Positions 18,788 to 28,339 of a stretch of 64,000 nt of DNA are shown here, one piece after another; position 1 is the stretch's first letter, and each line of letters begins with the position of its first letter. The notes beneath the pieces were generated by a model, which searched no databases, had not been told where the DNA came from, and was given only the letters and a program-made list of their open reading frames with translations. The position numbers were made by a program, and so were the translations under genes. This DNA is from Roseateles asaccharophilus. GTDB lineage: Bacteria; Pseudomonadota; Gammaproteobacteria; Burkholderiales; Burkholderiaceae_C. The stretch covers positions 209,411 through 273,410 of the forward strand of contig NZ_SNXE01000006.1 in NCBI RefSeq assembly GCF_004362405.1. The letters are read 5' to 3'.

Positions 18788-20638
18788 TCAGCCCGCATGC
18801 GCAACGACACCCGGTAGGCGGGGTACCGCAGCCAGCAGCTTGCGGGTGTAGGCCTGCTGCGGCGAACCCAGCACGGCGGCCGTGCTACCGGCTTCCACGA
18901 TGCGTCCCGACTGCATCACCGCCACCTCGTCGGCGATGTACTCCACCACGCCGATGTTGTGCGTGATGAAGAGATAGGACAGCCCCCGCTCCCGCTGGAG
19001 CTCGCGCAAGAGATTCAGGATCTGGGCCTGCACCGACACGTCCAAGGCCGAGGTGGGCTCGTCGCAAACGATCAGCCTGGGCTCCACGGCAAGAGCCCGG
19101 GCGATGGCGATGCGCTGACGCTGCCCCCCGGAGAACTCGTGCGGATAGCGTTCCAGCGCATCGCGCCTCAGGCCCACCTGGTCCACAAGGGTCTCCAGCA
19201 CCTGACGCCGGGCCTGGGCGTCCAGCTCGGGGCGCAGGGCCAGCATGCCCTCCTCCAGCAGCTCCAGCACGCGCATGCGCGGATTCAGGGAGGCAAAGGG
19301 GTCCTGGAAGATGATCTGCACCTGACGCCGCGCCTCGCGCAGGGCATCCCCATCCAGCGTGAAGAGATCTCGCCCATCCAGCAAGGCCTGACCCTCGATC
19401 TCGGCCTGGCGGCGCAGCAGCTGCACGATGGCCTTGCCCGAGGTGGTCTTGCCACAGCCGGACTCCCCCACCAGGGCCAAGGTCCGGCCGGCCCGCAGGG
19501 TGTATGAGACGCCCTTGACGGCCTCGAAGTAGCGGGCGCCGGCGCCAAACAGCCCACCGCTGAGGGCAAAGCGCACCTTGAGGTCGCGCACCTCAAGCAG
19601 AGGCGTGGCCTCGGTCTGCGGTGGTGGCGACGCCTGAGCCCGAGCGGGCGGCTGAACCGCAGGCGCTGCGGGAAACTCCTGCGCATGGGTGTAGAGGCGG
19701 CAGCGCACGGCATGGCTGGCGCTCAAGGCCTGCAACTCGGGGCGATGCTGGGCACAGGCCGGCAGCGCCCGGTCACAACGCGGCGCAAAGCGGCAGCCTT
19801 CAAACTCCATCCACAGCGGCGGCACGGTTCCGCCGATGGCCGCCAAGGCCTCGCCTCGCTTGGCCGAGTCCGGCAGCGCCTGGAGCAGGAGCCGCGCATA
19901 GGGATGCTTGGGCGCGGCAAAGAACTCGGCCGCGGGGGCCACTTCAACAATCTGCCCGGCGTACATCAGGGCCACCTGATGGGCCATGCCCGAAACCACC
20001 GCCAGATCGTGCGTGATCAGCAGCACGCCCAGGCTGCGCTCGCGCTGCAAGTCCTTGAGCAGATCCAGGATCTGCGCCTGTATGGTCACATCCAGGGCCG
20101 TGGTGGGCTCGTCGGCGATCAGATAGTCCGGCTCAGCCGCCAGGGTCATCGCGATCATCACGCGCTGCTTCTGCCCGCCCGAGAGACGGAAGGGGTACTC
20201 GTCGATGCGGCGCTCGGGCTCCGGAATGCCCACGCGATGCAGCCACTCGATGGCCTTGGCGCGCGCCGCGGCACCGCGCAGCGTGGTGTGGGTCTCGATG
20301 GACTCGACGATCTGCTCGCCCACCTTCATCACCGGATTCAGGCTGGTGGAGGGCTCCTGGAAGATCATGCCGATGCGCCCGCCGCGCACCCGGCGCATCT
20401 GCGCCTCGGGCAGGGCCAGCACATCCTGGTCGTCGAGCAGCACGGCGCCATCGGTCACACCGCCGTTGTCGGGCAGCAGACGCATCAAGGCCAGCGCCGT
20501 CATGCTCTTGCCGCAGCCCGACTCGCCCACCAGGGCAAAGGTTTCCCCGCGGGACAGGCTCAGCTGCATGCCATCGATGGCGCGCACCAGGCCGGCATCG
20601 GCGTCCAGCGCCACCTTGAGGTTGTCAATCTTCAGCAT
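18788..20638 (-). CDS. Peptide ABC importer, fused double ATPase (YejF/DppDF-like)
   Basis: 616 residues carrying two complete nucleotide-binding domains. Domain 1 has Walker A GESGCGKS, signature LSGGQKQR and Walker B LIADEP; its C-terminal oligopeptide-transporter extension has the Cys cluster [14 protein letters not shown], which in relatives binds 4Fe-4S. Domain 2 has [16 protein letters not shown] and [12 protein letters not shown] Pro/Ala/Gln linker joins them. Fused ATPases serve YejABEF-type di/oligopeptide importers. It is last in a four-gene operon and begins 8 bases after the permease stop. Confidence 0.93.
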   Translation of the reverse strand: MLKIDNLKVALDADAGLVRAIDGMQLSLSRGETFALVGESGCGKSMTALALMRLLPDNGGVTDGAVLLDDQDVLALPEAQMRRVRGGRIGMIFQEPSTSLNPVMKVGEQIVESIETHTTLRGAAARAKAIEWLHRVGIPEPERRIDEYPFRLSGGQKQRVMIAMTLAAEPDYLIADEPTTALDVTIQAQILDLLKDLQRERSLGVLLITHDLAVVSGMAHQVALMYAGQIVEVAPAAEFFAAPKHPYARLLLQALPDSAKRGEALAAIGGTVPPLWMEFEGCRFAPRCDRALPACAQHRPELQALSASHAVRCRLYTHAQEFPAAPAVQPPARAQASPPPQTEATPLLEVRDLKVRFALSGGLFGAGARYFEAVKGVSYTLRAGRTLALVGESGCGKTTSGKAIVQLLRRQAEIEGQALLDGRDLFTLDGDALREARRQVQIIFQDPFASLNPRMRVLELLEEGMLALRPELDAQARRQVLETLVDQVGLRRDALERYPHEFSGGQRQRIAIARALAVEPRLIVCDEPTSALDVSVQAQILNLLRELQRERGLSYLFITHNIGVVEYIADEVAVMQSGRIVEAGSTAAVLGSPQQAYTRKLLAAVPRLPGVVAHAG

Positions 20639-20646
20639 GGCGGTCT

Positions 20647-22092
20647 TCAGGTCTTGGCGATGGGCTTGAGCACGCGGGGGCGCAGGCTGCGGGCGCGCGG
20701 ATCGAAGGCGTCGCGCACGCCATCGGCAAAGAGATTGGCGGCCAGCACCAGGGCCACCATGAAGGTGAAGGCGGCGGCAAAGGGCCACCACACCACGGGG
20801 TCGCGGCTCATCTCGTTGCGGGCGAAATTGATCATGCCGCCAAAGCTGTTCATGGAGGGGTCCACGCCCACGCCCACATAGGACAACACCGCCTCATAAA
20901 GGATGAGCGAGGAGAACTCCAGCACCGTGACGATGAGCATCAGATGGGCCACATTGGGGAAGATATGGCGGCGCATGATGCGCAGATGGCTCACCCCGAA
21001 GGCCGTGGCCGCCTGCACATAGTCCAGCTCACGCAGCTTCAGCGCCTCGGCACGCAACAGCCGGCACAGACCGGCCCAGCCCGTGACGCCCAACACCATG
21101 CACAGCAGGAAGAGCTTGAGATCTCCCCGCTCCACCCCGGTCTCGAAGAGCTCGGGATGCTTGTCCAGGAAGACCTGGACCATCAGCACACAGGCCGCGA
21201 TGAGCAGGATGTTGGGGATGGAGGACAAGACCGTATAGATGTACTGCACCAGCTCGTCCACCCAGCCCCGGAAATAGCCGGCCATGATGCCCAGGCCCAC
21301 GGCCAGGGGCAAGGTAGCCAGCGTGGCCAGGGCGCCGATCACGAAGGCGGTGCGAACGCTCTTGAGCGTCTGGTAGAGCACATCGTTGCCGGTGATGTCG
21401 GTGCCAAAGACGTGATAGCGCCCGATCAGCGCGGCAACCATGCCGACGAGCACGCTCAGGGCCAGCAGCGCCCAGGCCGCGGCACGCCAGGGCAGGCGTG
21501 ACTCGCCGCGCCAGAGCTCGCCGCAGGCCGCGGCAAAGGCCATGCAGCGATGCCGGCCGTAGAACACCGCGCCCAGCGCGCACAGCAGCAAACCACCCAG
21601 CAGCCCAGCCGCGGCGCCGCCCAGGGCGCGCAGGCTCACATCGGCCAGCCACTGGCGCGGCGGATCGCTCAGATGTGCGCCGCCGAAGCGCAGGCGCGGG
21701 GCGCTGCGCACCACCTGCCCGTCCACCTCCAGCGACTCCTTGGTAAAGCCCTCGTAGTGCAGGGGCAGCGAGTAGGTGGACTCACGCCCCTCCAGCGCCG
21801 GGGCCAGCAGCGCGTCCAGCAAGGAGCGCACGCGCACGTCATAGGCGACGGCGGAGGCCGTGCTGCCGGCAGCGGCCGGCAGGGGCAGACGGTAGTGCAC
21901 GCTGTCGGCCAGCGTCACCAGCAAGCCGGCCGCCAGCACCACGGCCGAGGCCATGGCCGGCGCACCGGCAAAGGCCTTGGCCCAGGTGGCGCGCAGATTG
22001 GCGTCGCGGCGCACCATCAGCACATAGGCGAACAAGACCGCCATCAGCAGCCAGATGGCGGCGTCGGTCCACAGAAGCACGAATTTCGGCAT
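20647..22092 (-). CDS. Peptide ABC importer permease (YejE-like)
   Basis: 481 residues. The C-terminal half is a standard binding-protein-dependent permease domain (ATLATLPLAVGLGIMAGYFRGWVDE; EAA loop near REL-DYVQAATAFGVSHLRIMRRHIFPN). The N-terminal part is enlarged, with about three extra TM helices and a periplasmic loop, as in YejE-type permeases. ATG at 22092 is chosen for GAGG about 12 bases upstream; an in-frame TTG at 22101 is possible but leaves no room for a ribosome site. It is third in the importer operon. Confidence 0.9.
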   Translation of the reverse strand: MPKFVLLWTDAAIWLLMAVLFAYVLMVRRDANLRATWAKAFAGAPAMASAVVLAAGLLVTLADSVHYRLPLPAAAGSTASAVAYDVRVRSLLDALLAPALEGRESTYSLPLHYEGFTKESLEVDGQVVRSAPRLRFGGAHLSDPPRQWLADVSLRALGGAAAGLLGGLLLCALGAVFYGRHRCMAFAAACGELWRGESRLPWRAAAWALLALSVLVGMVAALIGRYHVFGTDITGNDVLYQTLKSVRTAFVIGALATLATLPLAVGLGIMAGYFRGWVDELVQYIYTVLSSIPNILLIAACVLMVQVFLDKHPELFETGVERGDLKLFLLCMVLGVTGWAGLCRLLRAEALKLRELDYVQAATAFGVSHLRIMRRHIFPNVAHLMLIVTVLEFSSLILYEAVLSYVGVGVDPSMNSFGGMINFARNEMSRDPVVWWPFAAAFTFMVALVLAANLFADGVRDAFDPRARSLRPRVLKPIAKT

Positions 22093-22105
22093 GATGCTCA
22101 AGTCC

Positions 22106-23089
22106 TCAGCCCAGGCGCACGCGCGGGTCGGCCCAGGTGTAGGCCAGGTCGATCAGGATGTAGGTGGCGATGTAGAGCAGGGAGCCCACGAAGACCATGG
22201 TGCGCACGATGGCGAAGTCCTGCTTGCTGATGGCCTCGATCACATAGGCGCCCAGACCCGGGATGCCGAAGAAGCTCTCGAACACCAGGCTGCCCATGAA
22301 GACGTAGGGCAGATAGCCACCCGCGCTGGTGATGATGGGGATCAGGGCATTGCGCAGCACATGGCGGTACATCACCACGGTTTCCTTCAGGCCCTTGGCC
22401 CGGGCGGTGCGCACATAGTCCTTGGCCACCTCCTCCAGCAGCATGGCCCGGTACAGACGGGCCTCGGCGCCCAATCGGGCCAGGGCCGAGAGCAGCACCG
22501 GCAGCACCAGGAAGCGCACCACGTCCAGGCCCGTGGAGTAGCCCGAGATGGGCGCCAGCTTGAGCACGCGCGAGAAGAAGTACTGGCCCACGATGATGTA
22601 GAACAGGCTGGAGATGGAGAGCAGCAGCACACAGCTGATCACCCCCCATAAATCCAGCCGGGTGTTTCTGAAGGTCACCAGCAACAAGGCAAAGGCCGTA
22701 CTCGCAATGACCTGCAGCACGAAGATGGGCAGGGCCAGCTGCAAGCTCACCCACATGCGGGTGGCGACCTCGTGGCCGATGTCGCCCGCGCTCTCGCCAT
22801 CGGCGCGGCCGAACTTGAGCGTGAACAGCGAGACCGAGCGCTCCCAGAAGATGGTGTCGGTGTAGCGCTGCACGCCCTCGCGGGCCTCGTTCACGTACAG
22901 CGGCTTGTCATAGCCGCGCTCGGCCTTCCACTTCTCGATCAGCTCGGGCGTGACGCGCTTGCCGCCAATGTTCAGGCGCGCCATATCGTCGGGCGTGTTG
23001 ACCGTGAAGAACAGGAAGAAAGTGGCCAGATTGACGCCCAGCAGCACCAGCAGGCCGTAGCAAAGGCGGCGGAAGGTATAGCGGATCAT
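22106..23089 (-). CDS. Peptide ABC importer permease (YejB/DppB-like)
   Basis: 327 residues with an N-terminal TM helix (RRLCYGLLVLLGVNLATFFLF), a periplasmic loop of about 90 residues, then the permease core with five further helices. The EAA-like loop reads DYVRTARAKGLKETVVMYRHVLRNALIP, followed by the LVFESFFGIPGLG motif typical of DppB/OppB. It pairs with the next permease to form the channel. It lies 17 bases after the binding-protein gene. Confidence 0.93.
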   Translation of the reverse strand: MIRYTFRRLCYGLLVLLGVNLATFFLFFTVNTPDDMARLNIGGKRVTPELIEKWKAERGYDKPLYVNEAREGVQRYTDTIFWERSVSLFTLKFGRADGESAGDIGHEVATRMWVSLQLALPIFVLQVIASTAFALLLVTFRNTRLDLWGVISCVLLLSISSLFYIIVGQYFFSRVLKLAPISGYSTGLDVVRFLVLPVLLSALARLGAEARLYRAMLLEEVAKDYVRTARAKGLKETVVMYRHVLRNALIPIITSAGGYLPYVFMGSLVFESFFGIPGLGAYVIEAISKQDFAIVRTMVFVGSLLYIATYILIDLAYTWADPRVRLG

Positions 23090-23106
23090 GTTTGTGCGGG
23101 GCTCAA

Positions 23107-25353
23107 TCAGGAGGCAGGGGCGTCGTCGACCAGACGGCCGCGCGCATCCAGGCGTTCACGCCGCTGCAGGGCGCGTCGGGCCAGCCACACGGCAAGGGCC
23201 CCGAGCAGGACCAGCACCGCCAGCGGCCAGAGCACAGGCTCGTTCCAGAGGCGCACCTGGCTGGCGCGCTGCTCGGCATCCAGGCGCAGATAGCGCGCGT
23301 GGTCGCGAACCAGGATGGCGGGCTTGGAGTTCTTGATCCAGCCATGCACGGCCGCCGAGGCATAGGGATAGAAGCCGAAGCTCAGCGGGGCGTCGTCACG
23401 CAGCAGGCGCGTCATCTCATCGATCACCCGCTGCTTCTCGGGGCCGTCGTCCAGGTTCTTGAGCTTGGCAAAGAGCTTGTCGAACTCCGGGCTGATGTAG
23501 TTGGCGGTGTTCTCGCCATCGGACACGCTCTTGGCATTGGGGCCGTAGAACAGGAAGAGGAAGTTTTCCGCGTCCGGATAGTCGGCATTCCAGCCCAGCC
23601 AGAAGACCTGGTGCTTGCCCTTGCGCACCTTGTCCTGGAACTGGTTGTTGTCGGTGGCACGCACTTCCAGCTGGATGCCCAGCTTCGCAAACTGCTTGAC
23701 CACCCAGTCGATCTCGGGCTTGCGCTCGGGCGAGGCCGGAGCGTAGTAGTCATAGTTCAGAACCAGGGGGCGGCCCGACTTGGCATCGCGGCCATCGGGG
23801 TAGCCGGCCTCCACCATCATGCGGCGGGCATCGTCGATGGAGCGTCGCACGGCGCGCCCGTCGACCCAGCGATGGGTCACCGGGTTCACGCCCTCGGGCG
23901 TGCCCTCGCGCGAGCCCGGGATGCCCTGGGGCAGCAGGCCCTGGGCGGTCTCACCGGCCTTCTTGGGGAAGACCTTGGAGTACTCCTCCCAGTCGATGGC
24001 AATCGTGATGGCCTGGCGCAGCAGGCGGTTGCGCTTGCGCTGCTCCGCGGTCTCGCCCCAGCCAATCACCGGGTCCAGCATATTGAAGCTGATCCAGTAG
24101 CTGTTGACGTCGCTGTACTGCTCAAAGTCAAAGCCCTTGGCCTTGTACTGGGCGCGCACCTCGTCGGAGTCATCGGCCTCGACCAGATAAGACTTGCCGG
24201 TGTCCGTGCGCTCGAAGACCTCAAGGTCGTAGTAGCCGTCGCGGAACTTGTTGCGCTGAGGCGTGGCCTCGCGCTCCACGGTCAGCACGATCTTGTCGAT
24301 GAAGGGCGTGGGTTTGCCGCAATCGGCCAGCAGACCCTTTTTCTCATCACCCGGCATGCCCTCGCAGGGATAGGGCTCGCCCCGGTAGTTCGGGTTCTTC
24401 TCCATCACGATGCGCCGGTCCTTGGCGTACTCGGTCATCATGTAGGGGCCGGTGCCCACGGGCCAGACGTCCAGGGTCAGGCCACGCTCGGCCATGCCGG
24501 GCTGGGCGTAGAAGGCATCCGCCTCCCAGGGCACAGGGGCCAGGAAGGTCATCTGCATCCAGTACTTCCACTGCGGGTACTTGCCGCGGATCTTGAGGCG
24601 CAGGGTGTGCTTGTCCAGGGCCTCGGCGCCCTCCAAGGGCCAGCGGCGAAAGTCCAGAAAGGGCTTGTCCAGGCTGGACGGATCCAGACCCTGACGCAGC
24701 TTGGCGTCCTCGCGCTTGATCAGCTCCCCGTACTCCTGCAGGCCCTGCACATACTCGGCAAACACGCCATAGATGGGCGCGGTGATGCGGGTGGTGGCGT
24801 GCCGCTTGATGGCATAGACAAAGTCCTCGGCCACCAGCTCGCGCGTGCCGCGCTCGGCGAAGTCCCAGGGCGTGCGCCGCTCACCCAGCTCACCCGCGCG
24901 CATCTGGTGGTAGAGGTACTCGCCTTGGGCATTGCGGGCAAAGGCCGGATGAGGCGCGTACAGGATGCCCGGCTTGATGGGCACGTCGTAGATGCTCAGC
25001 GCAATCTGCTCACCGGGCGCGTCGTCCGGCAGCGGGCGTCCCTGCTTGTCCAGATACTTGGGCTGCACCACCTCGGCGGCCGTCTTGGGCACCAGGGTGA
25101 AGGGTCGCTTGAGGTAGTGGTAGCCGTAGAGCGGCTCGTAGACCTGATAGGTCACGGCCGTGTCATTCGACCAGTAGGACGCCGTAGGGTCCAGATGCCG
25201 AGGCGTGTTCTCGATCATGGCCGAGTACACGAGATTGCGGCTCTCGTCGCCCTGGTTCCAGGGGCTGTTGTTGCAGGCGCTCAGCGCCAGCGTGGCGGCC
25301 AGCGCCGCGGCAGCGCAACGCGCCGTCGCAGCCAGTCCTCGAAGCACTTGCAT
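23107..25353 (-). CDS. Peptide ABC importer solute-binding lipoprotein (SBP family 5) with C-terminal membrane helix
   Basis: 748 residues, longer than the usual 500-600 for the family. The lipobox is ALSACNN near residues 23-29, so the N-terminus should be lipidated. The body has family 5 features (IPGSREGTPEGVNPVTHRW, YYAPASPERKPEIDW, QVFWLGWNADYPDAENFLFL). Near residues 706-726 there is a strongly hydrophobic segment followed by a basic tail (RRALQRRERLDARGR), so the protein appears anchored at both ends, unusual for a binding protein. Start at 25353 gives a good signal peptide. It heads the importer operon and follows the ldcA terminator. Confidence 0.88.
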   Translation of the reverse strand: MQVLRGLAATARCAAAALAATLALSACNNSPWNQGDESRNLVYSAMIENTPRHLDPTASYWSNDTAVTYQVYEPLYGYHYLKRPFTLVPKTAAEVVQPKYLDKQGRPLPDDAPGEQIALSIYDVPIKPGILYAPHPAFARNAQGEYLYHQMRAGELGERRTPWDFAERGTRELVAEDFVYAIKRHATTRITAPIYGVFAEYVQGLQEYGELIKREDAKLRQGLDPSSLDKPFLDFRRWPLEGAEALDKHTLRLKIRGKYPQWKYWMQMTFLAPVPWEADAFYAQPGMAERGLTLDVWPVGTGPYMMTEYAKDRRIVMEKNPNYRGEPYPCEGMPGDEKKGLLADCGKPTPFIDKIVLTVEREATPQRNKFRDGYYDLEVFERTDTGKSYLVEADDSDEVRAQYKAKGFDFEQYSDVNSYWISFNMLDPVIGWGETAEQRKRNRLLRQAITIAIDWEEYSKVFPKKAGETAQGLLPQGIPGSREGTPEGVNPVTHRWVDGRAVRRSIDDARRMMVEAGYPDGRDAKSGRPLVLNYDYYAPASPERKPEIDWVVKQFAKLGIQLEVRATDNNQFQDKVRKGKHQVFWLGWNADYPDAENFLFLFYGPNAKSVSDGENTANYISPEFDKLFAKLKNLDDGPEKQRVIDEMTRLLRDDAPLSFGFYPYASAAVHGWIKNSKPAILVRDHARYLRLDAEQRASQVRLWNEPVLWPLAVLVLLGALAVWLARRALQRRERLDARGRLVDDAPAS

Positions 25354-25420
25354 GCGGAGCAACCCATCCTTCCAGCAACAGCGGATGCGAGGGCTTGCGG
25401 GTCCGCCCCGTCGCATCCTT

Positions 25421-25455
25421 CAAAAAACAACGAGCCTCCCGGACAGTGCGGCTCG
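25421..25455 (-). terminator. Terminator of the tadA-ldcA operon
   Basis: Stem CGAGCC/GGCTCG with a 13-base loop followed on the minus strand by TTGTTTTTTG. It lies 80 bases after ldcA and just ahead of the binding-protein gene. A second inverted repeat, GGATGCGA (25383-25390) with TCGCATCC (25411-25418), sits in the presumed leader of that gene. Confidence 0.65.
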
Positions 25456-25535
25456 TGGCCGCGTGTGCAGGAGGCAAGGCCCACCATCATAAGGGCAAAG
25501 GCTGAGGCAACACCCCGCAGGCGCGGGGCCGGGTC

Positions 25536-26549
25536 TTACCGGCTTGAAGGACGCTTGGCCTCGTGCTCGGCCTCGTGACTGCAAGCCTCGTCGCAGTCGT
25601 GCGCGTGCTGGTGATGCGCCGGGTCCGGGCCCCAGATCATCAGGGCCTCGCGCCCCTGCACCACCAGATCCATCTTGGCGCCCACCGGCAGGCAGACCTT
25701 GGTGGGCACATGGCCGAAGGGCAGGCCCGTCAGGATGAGCAGGCCCGGGCAGCGTTCGCGCACCGCGGCAATGGCGCTCTTGAGCGTGTAGCCGCGGTCC
25801 AGCGGCGACTTCTTCCAGGCGCTGAACTCGCCCAGCACCACGGCCTTCTGCGCCTGCAGCACCCCGGCCTGGGCCAGCTGCAGCAGCATGCGCTCCACGC
25901 GGTAAGGGTGCTCGTTCACATCTTCCAGAAAGAGGATGCCACCCTTGATCTTGGGGAAATGCGGCGTGCCCAGCAGGGAGTTCAGCACGCAGAGATTGCC
26001 GCCCCAGAGCGTGCCGCGCGCGTGCAGGCCGTCGAAGCCGGCCTCGGTGCGAAAGCCCACGGCCTCCAGCAGGCCCTGCATGGCTTCCACAAAGCAGTCG
26101 CGGGTGATCTCATCCACGCCACCCTCGGCCTCCTCGCGGCCGAAGTCGTCGCAGGCCAGGGGGCCGGCCCATAGGCCAAAGGCCTCGGCGCTGCGCAGCT
26201 TGGTGTGGGCCAGCAGACCCAGATGCAGGGAGGTCAGATCGCTGTGGCCCACCCAGCGCGTGCCGCGCTCCACGGCGCGCGCCAGCAGGGCCCAGTCGAT
26301 CTGGTCCAGCAGGCGGGTCAGGCCATAGCCGCCACGGCTGGCCAGGGCCACCGAGGGCGCGGCCTCGGCCACGCGGTGCAGGGCCGCCAGGCGCGTGGCA
26401 TCGTCACCCGCAAAGCGCTGGTGGCGCGCCAGCGCGTCGGCATCGATCTCGACCTCGAAGCCGAGCTGACCCAGGCGCTTGGCGGCGCGCTTGAGGGGCT
26501 GGCTCTTGGCCAGCACGCCGGCGGGGGTGTAGAGGGTCAGGGAGCTCAT
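25536..26549 (-). CDS. ldcA: LD-carboxypeptidase (S66 family) with His-rich tail
   Basis: 337 residues. Cytoplasmic LD-carboxypeptidases remove the terminal D-Ala from muropeptide tetrapeptides during cell-wall recycling. The nucleophile Ser is in VGHSDLTSLHLG, with ASRGGYGLTRLLDQIDW before it and GGNLCVLNSLLGTPHFP and ILFLEDVNEHPYRVERML after. The C-terminal 25 residues carry a metal-binding-like tail (HHQHAHDCDEACSHEAEHE) not usual for the family. It overlaps tadA by 4 bases (26546-26549). Confidence 0.93.
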   Translation of the reverse strand: MSSLTLYTPAGVLAKSQPLKRAAKRLGQLGFEVEIDADALARHQRFAGDDATRLAALHRVAEAAPSVALASRGGYGLTRLLDQIDWALLARAVERGTRWVGHSDLTSLHLGLLAHTKLRSAEAFGLWAGPLACDDFGREEAEGGVDEITRDCFVEAMQGLLEAVGFRTEAGFDGLHARGTLWGGNLCVLNSLLGTPHFPKIKGGILFLEDVNEHPYRVERMLLQLAQAGVLQAQKAVVLGEFSAWKKSPLDRGYTLKSAIAAVRERCPGLLILTGLPFGHVPTKVCLPVGAKMDLVVQGREALMIWGPDPAHHQHAHDCDEACSHEAEHEAKRPSSR

Positions 26550-27115
26550 GGTTGTTCGGGGTCCAGGTGGGTGGCGTCGCCGGTGGGAATGGGGGTATCC
26601 GCCTCGGAGGCCGCGGCCTGGGCGGCCAGGCGACGCTGGCGGGCGGCGGCGCGACGCTCGGCAAAGAACTCGCGCAGCAGGCGCGCCGAGGGCTCGGCCA
26701 GCACCCCGCCCACGATATGGGTGTGGTGGTTCAGCTGCTTCTGGCCAAAGAGATCGAGCACCGAGCCCGCCACCCCGGTCTTGGGGTCGGGCGCGGCAAA
26801 GACCACGCGCTTGAGCCGCGCATGCATCATGGCCATGGCGCACATGGCGCAGGGCTCCAGGGTCACGAAGAGCTCGCACTCCGGCAGGCGGTAGTTGCCC
26901 AGCAGGGTGGCCGCATGGCGCAGCGCCACGATCTCGGCATGGGCCGTGGGGTCGTGCGTGGTGATGGGGCGGTTGTAGCCGGTGGCGATCACCTGGCCGG
27001 CCCGCATGATGACGGCGCCCACCGGCACCTCGCCCACCAGCAGGGCGTTGTGCGCCTGGTCCAGGGCCAGACGCATGGCGTACTCGTCGGCGGGGGTGGG
27101 GCTCAGGTTCTGCAT
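26546..27115 (-). CDS. tadA: tRNA-specific adenosine deaminase
   Basis: 189 residues. TadA deaminates A34 to inosine in tRNA-Arg(ACG). The zinc and catalytic motifs are HAEIVALR and PCAMCAMAMMHARL, and VVFAAPDPKTGVAGSV...LNHHTHIVGGV matches the family. The C-terminal 30 residues are an extra Ala/Arg-rich tail. Its last codons overlap the ldcA start, a gene pair seen widely in Burkholderiales. Confidence 0.96.
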   Translation of the reverse strand: MQNLSPTPADEYAMRLALDQAHNALLVGEVPVGAVIMRAGQVIATGYNRPITTHDPTAHAEIVALRHAATLLGNYRLPECELFVTLEPCAMCAMAMMHARLKRVVFAAPDPKTGVAGSVLDLFGQKQLNHHTHIVGGVLAEPSARLLREFFAERRAAARQRRLAAQAAASEADTPIPTGDATHLDPEQP

Positions 27116-27162
27116 GAGGCCGGGCAGTGTAGCAAGCGGCGGGCCGCTATCCTTGCGCCCGT

Positions 27163-28230
27163 ATGCAAGACGCCCTGTTTCCCGAGGAGCTGCTGACCCC
27201 GGCCGTTTCGCCCATGGCAGCCACGGCGCCCCCGGCCAGCGCCGGCCTCAAGGTCCGCCCACAGCCCGTGGATGAGGCGCAGCGCGCCCTGGCCGCCGCC
27301 CTGCCCCGCGAGATCCATCTGGGCGGCTCCTCCTGGAGCTACCCCGGCTGGGCCGGCCTGGTCTGGGACAAGGCCTACGCCGAAAGCCTGCTCTCGCGCC
27401 ACGGCCTGGCCACCTATGCGCTGCAGCCCCTGCACCGCGGCGTGAGCCTGGACCGCGGCTTTTACCGGCCCTTGAGTGCCAGCCAGTACGAACGCTATGC
27501 GGCCCAGGTACAGGCGGATTTCCGCTTCACGGTCAAGGCACCCAGCCTGGTGAGTGACGCCCTGGTGCGCGCCGAGGGCAGCGGCCGGGGCCAGCAACTC
27601 AACCCGGTCTTCCTGAATCCCGAGCTGGCCTTGCAGGAATTCGTGCAGCCGGCGCTGGAGGGCCTGGGCCCCAAGATCGGCGCCCTGGTCTTCCAGCTCA
27701 GCCCGCTCACACCCCAGATGCTGGCCCGCATGCCCGAGCAGCTGGAGCGCTTGCGAAGCCTGCTGCGCGCCCTGCCCGATCTACGCAGCGCCACGCCCGA
27801 GGGCGTGATCGCCGTGGAGGTGCGGGACCCCGAATGGCTCACGCCGGACTTTGCCGCCGTGCTGCGCGAGTGCGGCGCCACCTACTGCCTGGGTCTGCAC
27901 CCCAAGCTGCCGCCCCTGGCCCAGCAGCTGCCCCTGCTGCGTGCGCTCTGGCCCGGCCCCCTGGTCTGCCGCTGGAACCTCAACCGCCTGCACGGCCCCT
28001 ATGGCTATGAGGACGCCGGCCGCAAGTACGGCGCCTTCGACCGCATGCTGGACCCCGACCCCGAAACCCGTGAGGCCCTGGCCCGGGTGATACGCGGCAC
28101 GGCCGGCGCCGGCCACAAGGCCTATATCAGCATCAGCAACCATGCCGAGGGCTGCGCCCCCTTGAGCGTGCGCGCCCTGGCCCAGGCCCTGGTCCAGCCC
28201 CTGGTCCAGGACAGGGCGCCCAAGCGCTGA
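27163..28230 (+). CDS. DUF72 (YecE-like) family protein
   Basis: 355 residues with a TIM-barrel-like DUF72 domain: the opening GGSSWSYPGWAGLVW, then FRFTVKAPSLV, LGALVFQLSP-like text (GALVFQLSPLTPQML), VEVRDPEWL and a late KAYISISNHAEGCAPLS. Function is not established for the family. It is divergent from tadA with 47 bases between starts, so promoters overlap. It has a Pro-rich N-terminus of about 35 residues before the domain. Confidence 0.85.
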   Translation: MQDALFPEELLTPAVSPMAATAPPASAGLKVRPQPVDEAQRALAAALPREIHLGGSSWSYPGWAGLVWDKAYAESLLSRHGLATYALQPLHRGVSLDRGFYRPLSASQYERYAAQVQADFRFTVKAPSLVSDALVRAEGSGRGQQLNPVFLNPELALQEFVQPALEGLGPKIGALVFQLSPLTPQMLARMPEQLERLRSLLRALPDLRSATPEGVIAVEVRDPEWLTPDFAAVLRECGATYCLGLHPKLPPLAQQLPLLRALWPGPLVCRWNLNRLHGPYGYEDAGRKYGAFDRMLDPDPETREALARVIRGTAGAGHKAYISISNHAEGCAPLSVRALAQALVQPLVQDRAPKR

Positions 28231-28249
28231 AGCCAGGACAGCGGCTGCG

Positions 28250-28291
28250 GAAAAGAAAAGTGGCGCGCAAGCCCCAGGGGCTCGCGCGCCA
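28250..28291 (-). terminator. Intrinsic terminator of icd
   Basis: Long stem formed by TGGCGCGC and GCGCGCCA with inner AGCCCC/GGGGCT, followed on the minus strand by CTTTTCTTTT. It lies about 50 bases after the icd stop and also separates it from the convergent DUF72 gene. Confidence 0.8.
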
Positions 28292-28339
28292 TCGCGCTGG
28301 GCATCAGGGCCCCGTAGGACGGGGCCGCAATCCGCTGCC

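Noticed and set aside
28308..28326. Second hairpin GGCCCCGT/ACGGGGCC after icd
   Set aside because: No T-run on either strand; the adjacent hairpin at 28261-28291 is the better terminator.
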